A DNA stretch of 47,424 nucleotides from Caulobacter sp. Root655 (GTDB lineage: Bacteria; Pseudomonadota; Alphaproteobacteria; Caulobacterales; Caulobacteraceae): positions 1 through 47,424 of the forward strand of contig NZ_LMHC01000009.1 in assembly GCF_001427665.1 (NCBI RefSeq). Direction: 5' to 3'. Every line of letters starts with the position of its first letter. Within the stretch, counting starts at the first letter, position 1. The position numbers and the translations under genes are program-made. Under the pieces are notes generated by a model, which had not been told where the DNA came from, made no database searches, and saw only the letters and a program-made list of their open reading frames with translations. Of the stretch, positions 25,673 through 34,320 are shown one piece after another.

Positions 25673-26371
25673 CTAACCGCCGATAAACAGTTCCCGCGAC
25701 GGACACAAATCCGAAATCCGGCACACCTCGCACTTCGGCTTCCTCGCCACGCACACATAGCGCCCGTGCAGGATCAGCCAGTGGTGCGCCCGGGTCTTGT
25801 AGCGGTCCGGCACGATCCGCATCAGGTCGTCCTCGACCGCGTCGGGGGTCTTGCCGACCGACAGCTTCAGCCGGTGCGCGACCCGGAACACATGGGTGTC
25901 GACGGCGATGGCCGGTTCGATGTCCAGCTCGTTGAGCACCACGCTGGCGGTCTTGCGGCCGACGCCGGGCAGGCTTTCCAGCGCCGCGCGGTTCAGCGGG
26001 ACCTCGCCGCCGTGGCGGTCCATCAGGATATGGGCCGAGGCGATGACGTTCTTGGCCTTGGTGCGGAAGAGGCCGATCGAGGCGATGTGGCGGATCAACC
26101 CTTCTTCCCCCAGCTCCAGCATCCTGGCCGGGCTGTCGGCGATCTGGAACAGCGGGCCGGTGGCCTTGTTGACCTGGACGTCGGTGGCCTGGGCCGACAG
26201 GGCGACGGCGGTCACCAGGGTATAGGGGTTGGAATAGTTCAGCTCGGTCTTGGGGTGGTCCTCCAGGCTCTCGAAGCGCGAGAACAGCACCTCGACCCGT
26301 TCGCGCTCGGCGGGCGAGACGCGCTTGGTGACAGGACGTTTCTTGACGAGCGGTTTGGAAGGCTTGGCCAT
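25673..26371 (-). CDS. nth: Endonuclease III
   Basis: Nth (232 aa) is a bifunctional DNA glycosylase/AP lyase that removes oxidised pyrimidines. The helix-hairpin-helix LESLPGVGRKTASVVLNE with catalytic Lys and the following VDTHVFRVAHRL with catalytic Asp are intact. The C-terminal [4Fe-4S] ligands follow the Cys-X6-Cys-X2-Cys-X5-Cys pattern in CVARKPKCEVCRISDLC. A basic N-terminal tail of about 20 residues precedes the core. It is divergent from the DUF2244 gene. Confidence 0.96.
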   Translation of the reverse strand: MAKPSKPLVKKRPVTKRVSPAERERVEVLFSRFESLEDHPKTELNYSNPYTLVTAVALSAQATDVQVNKATGPLFQIADSPARMLELGEEGLIRHIASIGLFRTKAKNVIASAHILMDRHGGEVPLNRAALESLPGVGRKTASVVLNELDIEPAIAVDTHVFRVAHRLKLSVGKTPDAVEDDLMRIVPDRYKTRAHHWLILHGRYVCVARKPKCEVCRISDLCPSRELFIGG

Positions 26372-26452
26372 GGGCGGCGACCATGCCGTGATGCGCCCGT
26401 TCCGCCAAGCCGGAGCCTCGCCAAGCGGGTGGGTCGGGACTAAATCAGGATC

Positions 26453-26929
26453 ATGGCCGCGCCGCTGTACATGGACGCCGTGATCAAGCCCAACCGGTCG
26501 ATGAACCGGCGGGGGCTCTATGTGCTGCTGGGCGTGATGGTCGCCTTCAACCTGATGGTGGCGATCTTCCTGCTGGTGGTGGGCGCGCCGCCGGTGCTGC
26601 CGTTCCTGGGGCTGGACGTGCTAGCCATGGGCCTGGCCCTGCGGGCCAACTTCCGGGCCTCGGAGCGGTCCGAGCGCGTGCGGGTCACGGCCGAGGCGGT
26701 GACCGTCAGCCGCGAGGACGAGAAGGGCGCGCGCCTGGTCTGGACCTCGCCCACCGCCTTCACCCGGGTGGGGATCGACCAGCCGGGCGAGCACGAGACG
26801 CGGGTGCGGCTGATGATGTCGCGCAAGCGCCTGACCCTGGGCCGGGCCCTCAGCCCGCCGGAGCGGATGGATTTCGCCCGGGCGCTGGAACGGGCGATCC
26901 TGCGGGCCCGGGCCGAGCGGATCTCCTGA
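26453..26929 (+). CDS. DUF2244 domain-containing membrane protein
   Basis: A 158-residue protein of the DUF2244 family, unknown in function. It opens DAVIKPNRSMNRRGLYVLLGVMVAFNLMVAIFLLVVG, with a first transmembrane helix and a second hydrophobic segment (PVLPFLGLDVLAMGLAL), followed by a cytoplasmic beta-rich domain, SERSERVRVTAEAVTVSRED. It lies 53 bases ahead of the Ada-like gene on the same strand. Confidence 0.85.
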   Translation: MAAPLYMDAVIKPNRSMNRRGLYVLLGVMVAFNLMVAIFLLVVGAPPVLPFLGLDVLAMGLALRANFRASERSERVRVTAEAVTVSREDEKGARLVWTSPTAFTRVGIDQPGEHETRVRLMMSRKRLTLGRALSPPERMDFARALERAILRARAERIS

Positions 26930-26982
26930 AAAGGCGCAAGAACCGGGCGGACGGAACGGCCCGTCCGCACTATCTTTCTCCC

Positions 26983-27855
26983 ATGGCCCTCGATGTTTCC
27001 CCCTCGCAAGCCTTCGCCCACCTGACCGAACGGTCGGCGGACTACGATCGCATGGCCAAGGCCCTGGCCTGGCTGGCCGACCGTTGGCAGGAGCGCCCGT
27101 CCCTGGACGAGGCCGCCGAGGCCGTCGGCCTGTCGCCGTTCCACTTCCAGCGGGTGTTCAGCCGCTGGGCCGGGGTCAGCCCCAAGACCTTCATCGCCGC
27201 CATCGCCCACGCCGAGGCGCGGCGCTCGCTGGAGGAAGGGGCCAGCGTGCTCGACGCGGCCTATGACGCCGGCCTGTCGGGCCCCTCGCGCCTGCACGAC
27301 CTGTTCATCGCCCAGGAGGCTGTCACCCCCGGTGAGGTGCGACGGCGGGGCGAGGGCATCAACCTCGCCTGGGGCTGGGCTCCGACCCCCTACGGCAAGG
27401 GCCTGTTCGTCATGGCCCCGCGCGGCCTGGCGGGCCTGGCCTTCTCCGACGGCGACGACGACGCGACCTTCGACGACATGCACCAGCGTTTTCCCGCCGC
27501 CGACTGGCGTCGCGATGACGCCGCCGCCGCCCGCACGGCGATCCACGCCTTCGCCGGCGGCGACCAGCCTCTGCCGGTGGTTCTGATCGGCTCGCCGTTC
27601 AACGTCCAGGTCTGGAAGGCCCTGCTGCGCATCCCGCCGGGCCGGACCAGCACCTATGGCGAGATCGCGGGCTGGGCCGGCAAGCCGCGCGCCTACCAGG
27701 CCACCGGCGGGGCGATCGGGGCCAACCCGATCTCGCTGCTGATCCCCTGCCACCGGGCCATCGCCAAGGACGGCCGGCTGACCGGCTACCACTGGGGGCT
27801 GGGCCGCAAGGCGGCGATGCTGGGGATGGAGGCGGTGGGGGCGCACCACGGCTGA
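26983..27855 (+). CDS. AraC-HTH / methylated-DNA-cysteine methyltransferase fusion (Ada-like)
   Basis: A 290-residue two-domain protein. Residues about 15-110 form an AraC-type helix-turn-helix (PSLDEAAEAVGLSPFHFQRVFSRWAGVSPKTF). The C-terminal half is an O6-alkylguanine methyltransferase with the acceptor Cys in LLIPCHRAIAKDGRLTGYHWG. The N-terminal zinc/phosphotriester-repair domain of classical Ada is missing, so this protein cannot sense methylphosphotriesters in the Ada manner. It probably repairs O6-alkylguanine and may regulate transcription by another signal. Confidence 0.92.
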   Translation: MALDVSPSQAFAHLTERSADYDRMAKALAWLADRWQERPSLDEAAEAVGLSPFHFQRVFSRWAGVSPKTFIAAIAHAEARRSLEEGASVLDAAYDAGLSGPSRLHDLFIAQEAVTPGEVRRRGEGINLAWGWAPTPYGKGLFVMAPRGLAGLAFSDGDDDATFDDMHQRFPAADWRRDDAAAARTAIHAFAGGDQPLPVVLIGSPFNVQVWKALLRIPPGRTSTYGEIAGWAGKPRAYQATGGAIGANPISLLIPCHRAIAKDGRLTGYHWGLGRKAAMLGMEAVGAHHG

Positions 27856-27865
27856 CGCCCGCGAG

Positions 27866-28020
27866 ACCCTCTCCCAGAGGGAGAGGGAGGGGCCCGACTG
27901 CGAAGCAGTTGGGAGGGTGTTAGGGACTGTCGACGGCGTGCCGGCACGCCGGTTAGCGGCGTAACCCCTCATCCTCCCACGCTTCGCGCGGGCCCCTCCT
28001 TCTCCCTCTGGGAGAAGGTG
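27866..28020. repeat. Inverted pair of REP-like elements (BIME-type)
   Basis: The 171-base spacer between the convergent Ada-like gene and hslU holds two copies of one element in opposite orientation. The left copy has stem CCCTCTCCC/GGGAGAGGG (27868-27888) and continues to about 27918; the right copy spans about 27965-28020. Between them lies a perfect 16-base palindrome, GGCGTGCCGGCACGCC (27935-27950). Related copies occur at 100-120 and 43522-43577. Confidence 0.8.
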
Positions 28021-28026
28021 CTCTAT

Positions 28027-29322
28027 CTACAGAATAAACCGGCTCAAATCCGCGTTGGCCGCCAGGGCCCCGATGCGCATCTGCACATAGGCCGCGTCCA
28101 CCGTCACCGTCTCGCCGGAGCGGTCGGCCGCGCTGAAGCTGATCTCCTCGACCACCTTTTCCAGGATGGTCTGCAGTCGGCGGGCCCCGATGTTCTCGAC
28201 CGAGGCGTTGACCGCCACCGCCGCGTCGGCCACGGCGTCGATCGCATCCTCGGTGAACACCAGGGTGACGCCCTCGGTCAGCAACAGGGCCTGGTGCTGG
28301 CGGATCAGGTTGGCCTCCGGCTCGGTGAGGATGCGGCGCAGGTCGTCGCGGGTCAGGCCCTTCAGCTCGACGCGGATCGGCAGGCGGCCCTGCAGCTCGG
28401 GCAGCAGGTCGCTGGGCTTGGCCACGTGGAAGGCGCCCGAGGCGATGAACAGGATGTGGTCGGTCTTCACCGGCCCGTACTTGGTCGAGACGGTGGTGCC
28501 CTCGATCAGCGGCAGCAGGTCGCGCTGCACGCCCTCTCTCGAGACGTCAGCGCCCCCGCGCTGACTGGAAGACGCGACCTTGTCGATTTCGTCGAGGAAG
28601 ACGATGCCGTGGTTCTCGGCCAGCTCCAGGGCTTCCTGGGTCAGGGCCTCCTGGTCGAGCAGCTTGTCGCTCTCCTCGGCGATCAGCGGGGCCCAGGCGC
28701 CGGTGACGGTGGTTTTGTGGGTCTTGCTGCGGCCGCCGCCCAGCGACTTCATCATCTCCGACAGGTTCAGCACCGAGGCGCCCGGCTGGCCGGGGATCTC
28801 GAACATTCCGCCGCCGCCGGTGTCGGCCAGCTGCAGCTCCACTTCCTTGTCGTCCAACTCGCCGGCCCGTAGCTTCTTGCGGAAGCTGTCGCGGGCGGCG
28901 GTGGCGCCGGGGCCGGTCAGGGCGTCGAGGATGCGCTCCTCGGCCGCCGCCTCGGCCTTGGCCTTGACCCCGGCCCGGCGTTTGTCGCGGACCATGCCCA
29001 GGGCGCTCTCGACCAGGTCGCGGACGATCTGGTCGACGTCGCGGCCGACATAGCCGACCTCGGTGAACTTGGTGGCTTCCACCTTGAGGAACGGAGCCTG
29101 GGCCAGCTTGGCCAGGCGACGGGCGATCTCGGTCTTGCCGACGCCGGTGGGGCCAATCAGCAGAATGTTCTTGGGCGTGACCTCGTCGCGCAAGTCGGCC
29201 GGCACGCGGCGGCGACGCCAGCGGTTGCGCAGGGCGACGGCGACGGCCTTCTTCGCGTCGGTATGGCCGACGATGTAGCGGTCGAGCTCGGAGACGATTT
29301 CGCGGGGGGAGAATTCGGTCAT
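28027..29322 (-). CDS. hslU: HslU ATPase subunit of the HslVU protease
   Basis: HslU (431 aa) is the AAA+ unfoldase that feeds substrates to HslV. Walker A is GPTGVGKTE near residues 57-65, Walker B region [10 protein letters not shown] near 245, and the sensor/arginine-finger end of the AAA module is present. A large I-domain lies between (about residues 110-230). The C-terminal tail, which inserts into HslV, ends [10 protein letters not shown], normal for the family. It is the second gene after hslV, but a 128-base spacer with a repeat separates them. Confidence 0.97.
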   Translation of the reverse strand: MTEFSPREIVSELDRYIVGHTDAKKAVAVALRNRWRRRRVPADLRDEVTPKNILLIGPTGVGKTEIARRLAKLAQAPFLKVEATKFTEVGYVGRDVDQIVRDLVESALGMVRDKRRAGVKAKAEAAAEERILDALTGPGATAARDSFRKKLRAGELDDKEVELQLADTGGGGMFEIPGQPGASVLNLSEMMKSLGGGRSKTHKTTVTGAWAPLIAEESDKLLDQEALTQEALELAENHGIVFLDEIDKVASSSQRGGADVSREGVQRDLLPLIEGTTVSTKYGPVKTDHILFIASGAFHVAKPSDLLPELQGRLPIRVELKGLTRDDLRRILTEPEANLIRQHQALLLTEGVTLVFTEDAIDAVADAAVAVNASVENIGARRLQTILEKVVEEISFSAADRSGETVTVDAAYVQMRIGALAANADLSRFIL

Positions 29323-29343
29323 GATCTGTGGATCCGCCCTCGT

Positions 29344-29428
29344 CCTTCGACAAGCTCAGGATGAGGGCTACTGTAAAGGCGGAAGGCTCTGGAAGTCTCC
29401 GAAATCCTCACCCTGAGCCTGTCGAAGG
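29344..29428. repeat. Inverted repeat between hslV and hslU
   Basis: CCTTCGACAAGCTCAGGATG near 29344-29363 is mirrored by an arm with CCTGAGCCTGTCGAAGG ending at 29428. The sequence is of a widely dispersed bacterial palindrome type (CTTCGACAGGCTCAGG). It occupies most of the 128-base spacer inside the hslVU operon. Confidence 0.75.
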
Positions 29429-29450
29429 GCGGGGATTTCGAGCACCGTCG

Positions 29451-30029
29451 CTACAGGCTTTCCACCGTCAGATTGCCGTTGGTGTAGACGCAGATCTCGG
29501 CGGCGATGGCCATCGAACGTCTGGCGATATCGTCGGCCGTCAGGTCCTGGTCGATCAGCGCCATGGCGGCGGCCAGAGCGTAGTTGCCGCCCGAGCCGAT
29601 GGCCGCGATCGAGCCGCCGCCGGCGCTTTCGCCCGGTTCCAGCACGTCGCCGACCCCGGTCACGGTGTAGATCGACTCCGCGTCGGCCACCAGCAGCATG
29701 GCCTCCAGCCGCCGCAGGTAGCGGTCGGTGCGCCAGTCCTTGGCCAGGTCGACGCAGGCCCGGGCCAGCTGGTCGGGATACTGCTCCAGCTTGGCCTCCA
29801 GCCGCTCGATCAGGGTGAAGGCGTCGGCCGTGGCGCCGGCGAAACCGGCGATCACCTTGCCGCCGGCCAGGCGACGCACCTTGCGGGCGTTGCCCTTGAC
29901 GACGGTCTGGCCCATGGAGACCTGTCCGTCGCCGGCGATCACGGTCTGTCCGTTCTTGCGCACCGCCAGAATGGTCGTGCCGTGCCAGTCTGGAAAACGG
30001 GCGGCGGGGAAGGAATTGCTGCTTTGCAT
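29451..30029 (-). CDS. hslV: HslV peptidase subunit of the HslVU protease
   Basis: HslV (192 aa) is the proteasome-like Thr protease core of HslVU. ATG at 30029 ([17 protein letters not shown]) encodes a 17-residue leader; removal exposes the catalytic Thr of [21 protein letters not shown]. The [14 protein letters not shown] segment is characteristic. A longer in-frame start at 30083 is possible but would overlap the divergent MoeB-like gene's start. The two genes' starts are 41 bases apart. Confidence 0.96.
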   Translation of the reverse strand: MQSSNSFPAARFPDWHGTTILAVRKNGQTVIAGDGQVSMGQTVVKGNARKVRRLAGGKVIAGFAGATADAFTLIERLEAKLEQYPDQLARACVDLAKDWRTDRYLRRLEAMLLVADAESIYTVTGVGDVLEPGESAGGGSIAAIGSGGNYALAAAMALIDQDLTADDIARRSMAIAAEICVYTNGNLTVESL

Positions 30030-30070
30030 GGCTTCGCATGTGGCGAGGCTTGGCGTGGAGATCAAGCGCG

Positions 30071-30808
30071 ATGAGTTTTTCACCGGCCGAGGTCGAACGC
30101 TACGCCCGCCATCTGGTGCTGCGCGAGATCGGCGGCCCGGGCCAGCAGAAGCTGAAGGCGGCCCGGGTCCTGGTGGTCGGGGCAGGGGGCCTTGGCGCGC
30201 CGGCCGCCCTCTACCTGGCCGCCGCCGGGGTCGGGACCCTGGGCCTGGTCGACGCCGACACGGTGTCGCTGTCCAACCTGCAGCGCCAGGTGCTGTTCGA
30301 CGAAGCCGACGTCGGCCGGCCCAAGGTCGAGGCGGCGGCCGAACACCTGACCGCCCTCAATCCGCATGTGACCGTCGAGACCCATCCGCTGTGGCTGGAC
30401 CAGGCCAACGCCCGCGCGGTCATATCGCGGTATGACCTGGTGCTGGACGGCACGGACGACTTCGCCACCCGCTTCGCCGTCAGCGACGCCTGCCTGGCCG
30501 AGAGCAAGGTCCTGGTCAGCGGGGCCCTGGGCCGCTGGACCGGCCAGGTCGCGGTGTTCCACGGCCAACCCTGCTACCGCTGCCTGGTGCCGGAAATCCC
30601 GCCCGACGCCGAGACCTGCGCCCTGGTCGGCGTGGTCGGGGCCCTGGCCGGGGTGATCGGCTCGATGATGGCCCTGGAGGCGGTGAAGGTGATCACCGGC
30701 GCCGGCGACCCCCTGTCGGGCCGCCTGCTGATCTACGACGCCCTGGCCGCCGAGACCCGCACGGTGCGGATCGGGGCGGACCCGGCTTGTCCGAGCTGCG
30801 GCGGTTGA
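30071..30808 (+). CDS. MoeB/ThiF/HesA family adenylyltransferase
   Basis: A 245-residue E1-like enzyme that adenylates the C-terminus of a small ubiquitin-like sulfur carrier (MoaD or ThiS type). The nucleotide-binding segment [21 protein letters not shown], the [18 protein letters not shown] region, the Cys pairs CYRCL and CPSCGG that bind zinc, and the [10 protein letters not shown] segment with a conserved Cys are all present. No rhodanese domain is attached and no carrier gene is adjacent, so molybdopterin versus thiamine use cannot be decided. It faces hslV divergently. Confidence 0.88.
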   Translation: MSFSPAEVERYARHLVLREIGGPGQQKLKAARVLVVGAGGLGAPAALYLAAAGVGTLGLVDADTVSLSNLQRQVLFDEADVGRPKVEAAAEHLTALNPHVTVETHPLWLDQANARAVISRYDLVLDGTDDFATRFAVSDACLAESKVLVSGALGRWTGQVAVFHGQPCYRCLVPEIPPDAETCALVGVVGALAGVIGSMMALEAVKVITGAGDPLSGRLLIYDALAAETRTVRIGADPACPSCGG

Positions 30809-30812
30809 CGCC

Positions 30813-31799
30813 CTACAGCATCGACGGGATCACCCTATCCGGCGGCCTATGCCCGTCCATGAAGGTCTTCACGTTGACGATGACCTTTTCGCCCATGTCG
30901 ATGCGGCCCTCGACCGTGGCCGAGCCCATGTGGGGCAGCAGCACGACATTGGGCAGCTTCAGCAGCTTGGGATTGATGGCCGGCTCGTGCTCGTAGACGT
31001 CGAGCCCAGCCCCGGCGATCTCGCCGCGCGCCAGCATGTTGGCCAGGGCGCCCTCGTCGATCACCTCGCCGCGGGCGGTGTTGACGATGATACTCTGCGG
31101 CCGCAGCAGCTTCAGCCGGCGGGCCGACAGCAGGTGGTAGGTGGCCGGGGTGTGCGGGCAGTTGACCGAGATGAAGTCCATCCGGGCCAGCATCTGGTCC
31201 AGGCTCTCCCAGTAGGTGGCCCCGACCTCCTCGGCGATGCGCGGGCTGACGGGCTTGCGGTTGTGGTAGTGCACCTGCATGCCGAAGGCCTTGGCGCGGC
31301 GGGCCACGGCCTGGCCGATGCGGCCCATGCCGATGATGCCCAGGCGCTTGCCCCACAGGCGGCGGCCCAGCATCCAGGTCGGCGACCAGCCGTGGAAGCC
31401 GCCGGCCTTGACCACCTCGGCGCCTTCGACCACCCGGCGCGAGGTGGCCATGATCAGGGTCATGGTCAGGTCGGCGGTGTCCTCGGTCAGCACGCCGGGG
31501 GTGTTGGTGACGATGATGCCCCGGGCGTTGGCGGTGGCGACGTCGATATTGTCGACCCCGGCCCCGAAATTGGCGATCAGCTTGAGCCGGTCGCCGGATC
31601 GCGACAGAAGACGGGAATCGATCCGGTCGGTGATGGTGGGCACCAGGACGTCGCACTGACCCATGGCCTCGGCCAGTTCATCGGCCGTCAAGGGTTTGTC
31701 GGTGACGTTGAGTTGCGTGTCGAACAGCTCGCACATCCGCGTCTCCACGGCGTCCGGGAGTTTGCGGGTGACGATGACTTTGAGCTTGCGAGCTGACAT
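30813..31799 (-). CDS. D-2-hydroxyacid dehydrogenase (glyoxylate/hydroxypyruvate reductase type)
   Basis: A 328-residue NAD(P)-dependent D-isomer-specific dehydrogenase. The Rossmann motif is GIIGMGRIGQAVARRA, and the catalytic Arg, Glu and His lie in NTARGEVIDEG, AGLDVYEHEP and LLPHMGSAT. Likely substrates are glyoxylate, hydroxypyruvate or glycerate; the sequence does not decide. ATG at 31799 (MSARKLKVIVTRKLP) is preferred to longer in-frame options. It is convergent with the MoeB-like gene and divergent from the SH3 protein gene. Confidence 0.92.
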   Translation of the reverse strand: MSARKLKVIVTRKLPDAVETRMCELFDTQLNVTDKPLTADELAEAMGQCDVLVPTITDRIDSRLLSRSGDRLKLIANFGAGVDNIDVATANARGIIVTNTPGVLTEDTADLTMTLIMATSRRVVEGAEVVKAGGFHGWSPTWMLGRRLWGKRLGIIGMGRIGQAVARRAKAFGMQVHYHNRKPVSPRIAEEVGATYWESLDQMLARMDFISVNCPHTPATYHLLSARRLKLLRPQSIIVNTARGEVIDEGALANMLARGEIAGAGLDVYEHEPAINPKLLKLPNVVLLPHMGSATVEGRIDMGEKVIVNVKTFMDGHRPPDRVIPSML

Positions 31800-31871
31800 G
31801 AGCGGTTCGAAAAGCCTTCCCCAATTGGGCGTTCCCAGGCGGGTGTTTGGAATCTGTAGCAAAGGGGCCGG

Positions 31872-32426
31872 ATGCGGCCAAGCAACATGCCGACGAATCG
31901 CCAACATCGTTCGCTCGGCCGTCTGGCCCTGATCGCCTTGACGCTCCTGGGGGCGTCGGCCGTCACGGTTGGGATAGCACAGGCCCAGGCTCCCAGGGTC
32001 ACGCCATCGGGCATGGACGTGCCGCGCTATGTCTCGCTGAAGTATGGCCAGGTGAACGCTCGGGTCGGGCCGGACGAGGAGCACCGGCTGCTGTGGATCT
32101 ACCAGGCCAAGGGCCTGCCGGTGCAGGTGGTGGCCGAAACCCGGGAGTGGCGGCGGATCTGCGACCCGGAGGGCGGCGTGGCCTGGGTCCACAAGCGCAC
32201 CACCGACGGTCGCCGCACCGCCATGCGGGTTCAGGCCACGCCCTTGCCGCTGCGCGCCCAGCCCAAGGCCGGCGCGCGGGTCACCGCCTACCTGGCCGGC
32301 CGGGCGACCGCCAATCTCGACAAGTGCGAGAAAGGCTGGTGCCGCCTGAAGGTCGGCGGCGAGTCCGGATGGGCCCCGGAAAGCGAGATCTGGGGGGCCT
32401 CGCCCCAGGTCCAGTGCAAGGAATAG
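31872..32426 (+). CDS. Exported SH3-like domain protein
   Basis: A 184-residue secreted protein with two bacterial SH3-type repeats. A basic N-terminus and hydrophobic core (GRLALIALTLLGASAVTVGIAQAQA) form a signal peptide. Repeat one covers SLKYGQVNARVGPDEEHRLLWIYQAKGLPVQVVAE with WRRICDPEGGVAWVHK; repeat two covers TPLPLRAQPKAGARVTAYL with WCRLKVGGESGWAPESEIWG. Such domains bind peptidoglycan or partner proteins. The start may be ATG 31872 or 31887. It lies about 95 bases upstream of fabA. Confidence 0.88.
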   Translation: MRPSNMPTNRQHRSLGRLALIALTLLGASAVTVGIAQAQAPRVTPSGMDVPRYVSLKYGQVNARVGPDEEHRLLWIYQAKGLPVQVVAETREWRRICDPEGGVAWVHKRTTDGRRTAMRVQATPLPLRAQPKAGARVTAYLAGRATANLDKCEKGWCRLKVGGESGWAPESEIWGASPQVQCKE

Positions 32427-32469
32427 GCGCTCATCGAGGCCCTCGCGGAGCGCCCGGCGATCACGGGCG

Positions 32470-32514
32470 TTACCGAAAGTAAGATTGAGGCGCGGCCCGC
32501 CGTCGTGCTAGGGC
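32470..32514 (+). promoter_or_regulatory. Possible fabA promoter and operator-like repeat
   Basis: TTACCGAAAGTAA (32470-32482) has TTAC/GTAA arms. TTGAGGC at 32485 is followed after 15 bases by GCTAGGGC (32507), weakly matching the Caulobacter promoter pattern. If real, transcription would begin at or near the fabA ATG (32521), a leaderless message. Confidence 0.3.
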
Positions 32515-32520
32515 GGGATC

Positions 32521-33036
32521 ATGCAACAAAGTTCCTACACCTTCGACGAGCTGTTGGCCTGCGGCCGGGGCGAGATGTTCGGCCCGGGCAACGCCCAGCT
32601 GCCCGTGCCGCCGATGCTGATGTTCGACCGCATCGTCCGCATCGAGTCGGACGGCGGCAAGTACGGCAAGGGCTATGTCGAGGCCGAGTTCGACGTCAAT
32701 CCCGACCTCTGGTTCTTCGGCTGCCACTTCATCGGCGACCCGGTCATGCCCGGCTGCCTGGGCCTGGACGCCATGTGGCAGCTGGTCGGCTTCTTCCTGG
32801 GCTGGTCCGCGGCCCCCGGCCGCGGCCGGGCCCTGGGCGTCGGCGAGGTGAAGTTCACCGGCCAGGTCACGCCGGTGGTCAAGAAAGTCACCTACAAGAT
32901 CGATCTGAAGCGGGTGATCATCCGCAAGCTGGTCATGGGCATCGCCGACGGCGTGATGGAGGCCGACGGCCTGCCGATCTACGAAGCCAAGGATCTCAAG
33001 GTCGGTCTGTTCACCGCGGAACAAATGGCGTCGTGA
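32521..33036 (+). CDS. fabA: 3-hydroxydecanoyl-ACP dehydratase/isomerase
   Basis: FabA (171 aa) dehydrates 3-hydroxydecanoyl-ACP and isomerises it to the cis-3 product, the entry to anaerobic-type unsaturated fatty acid synthesis. The active-site His lies in [20 protein letters not shown] and the Asp in the same segment. The N-terminus [20 protein letters not shown] is standard. fabB follows after 66 bases, giving the FabA-FabB pair needed for unsaturated chains. Confidence 0.97.
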   Translation: MQQSSYTFDELLACGRGEMFGPGNAQLPVPPMLMFDRIVRIESDGGKYGKGYVEAEFDVNPDLWFFGCHFIGDPVMPGCLGLDAMWQLVGFFLGWSAAPGRGRALGVGEVKFTGQVTPVVKKVTYKIDLKRVIIRKLVMGIADGVMEADGLPIYEAKDLKVGLFTAEQMAS

Positions 33037-33102
33037 TCCGACTGTAGGGTGGCCGTGTCAGAGCCGGCCCCTTTTGGATCATGGGGAGAAAGAGGAATTT
33101 TC

Positions 33103-34317
33103 ATGCGTCGCGTCGTCGTCACCGGATTGGGGATCGTCTCGTCCATCGGCAACAACGCCAATGAGGTGCTCGCCTCACTGCGTGAAGCCAAGTCCGGCGT
33201 GGTCACCGCGCCGGAATACGCGGAACTGGGTTTCCGCTGCCAGGTCTATGCTGCGCCGAACATCGAGTGGGAGCCGCTGGTCGACCGTCGCGCCGCGCGT
33301 TTCCTGTCGCCGGGCCTGGCTTACGCCCACATCGCCATGGAACAGGCGATCACCGACTCCGGTCTCGGCGAGACCGAGGTTTCGAACGAACGCACCGGCT
33401 TGATCGTCGGTTCGGGTGGTCCCTCGACCAGCATCATCGTCCAGGCCGCGGCCACCACCAAGGAAAAAGGCCCCAAGCGCATCGGGCCGTTCGCGGTGCC
33501 CAAGGCGATGTGCTCGGGCCCGTCGGCGGTGCTGTCGACCTGGTTCAAGATCCGCGGGATCAACTATTCGATCAGCTCGGCCTGCGCGACCAGCGCCCAC
33601 TGCATCGGCGCGGGCGCCGAGCAGATCCAGATGGGCAAGCAGGATATCGTGTTCGCCGGCGGCTGCGAGGAGCTGGACTGGACCCTGTCCAACCTGTTCG
33701 ACGCCATGGGCGCGATGAGCAGCAACTTCAACGACCGCCCGGCCGTGGCCAGCCGCGCCTACGACAAGGACCGCGACGGCTTCGTGATCGCCGGCGGGGC
33801 CGGGATCGTGGTGCTCGAGGAGTACGAGCACGCCAAGGCGCGCGGCGCCAGGATCTATGGCGAGGTGGTCGGCTACGCGGCCAATTCCGACGGTTTCGAC
33901 ATGGTCGCGCCGTCGGGCGAGGGCGCGGCGCGCTGCATGAAGATCGCCATGGCGGAAGCCGGCGGCCGGACCATCGACTATCTGAACCCGCACGGCACCT
34001 CGACGCCGGTCGGCGACAGCAAGGAGATGGGCGCGGTCCGCGAGGTGTTCGGCGACAAGGCCCCGCTGATCTCCTCGACCAAGTCGCTGACCGGCCACAG
34101 CCTGGGCGCGGCCGGGGCGCAGGAGGCGATCTACTCGATCCTGATGCTCGACAACGGCTTCGCCGCCAAGAGCGCCAACATCGAGACCCTCGACCCCGAG
34201 TTCGCCGACCTGCCGATCCTGCTCGAGCGCTCGGACAAGCCGCTGACCACCGTGATGTCCAACAGCTTCGGGTTCGGCGGCACCAACGGCACGCTGATCA
34301 TCAGCAAGGCGGACTAG
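33103..34317 (+). CDS. fabB: 3-oxoacyl-ACP synthase I
   Basis: FabB (404 aa) is the condensing enzyme that elongates both saturated and unsaturated acyl-ACP. The Cys nucleophile lies in [14 protein letters not shown], the two catalytic His residues in [11 protein letters not shown] and [14 protein letters not shown], and the C-terminal FGFGGTNG loop is present. ATG at 33103 follows an AGAGGA ribosome site. It is directly followed by the SGNH orphan gene, whose start lies three bases beyond the stop. Confidence 0.97.
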   Translation: MRRVVVTGLGIVSSIGNNANEVLASLREAKSGVVTAPEYAELGFRCQVYAAPNIEWEPLVDRRAARFLSPGLAYAHIAMEQAITDSGLGETEVSNERTGLIVGSGGPSTSIIVQAAATTKEKGPKRIGPFAVPKAMCSGPSAVLSTWFKIRGINYSISSACATSAHCIGAGAEQIQMGKQDIVFAGGCEELDWTLSNLFDAMGAMSSNFNDRPAVASRAYDKDRDGFVIAGGAGIVVLEEYEHAKARGARIYGEVVGYAANSDGFDMVAPSGEGAARCMKIAMAEAGGRTIDYLNPHGTSTPVGDSKEMGAVREVFGDKAPLISSTKSLTGHSLGAAGAQEAIYSILMLDNGFAAKSANIETLDPEFADLPILLERSDKPLTTVMSNSFGFGGTNGTLIISKAD

Positions 34318-34320
34318 GCT

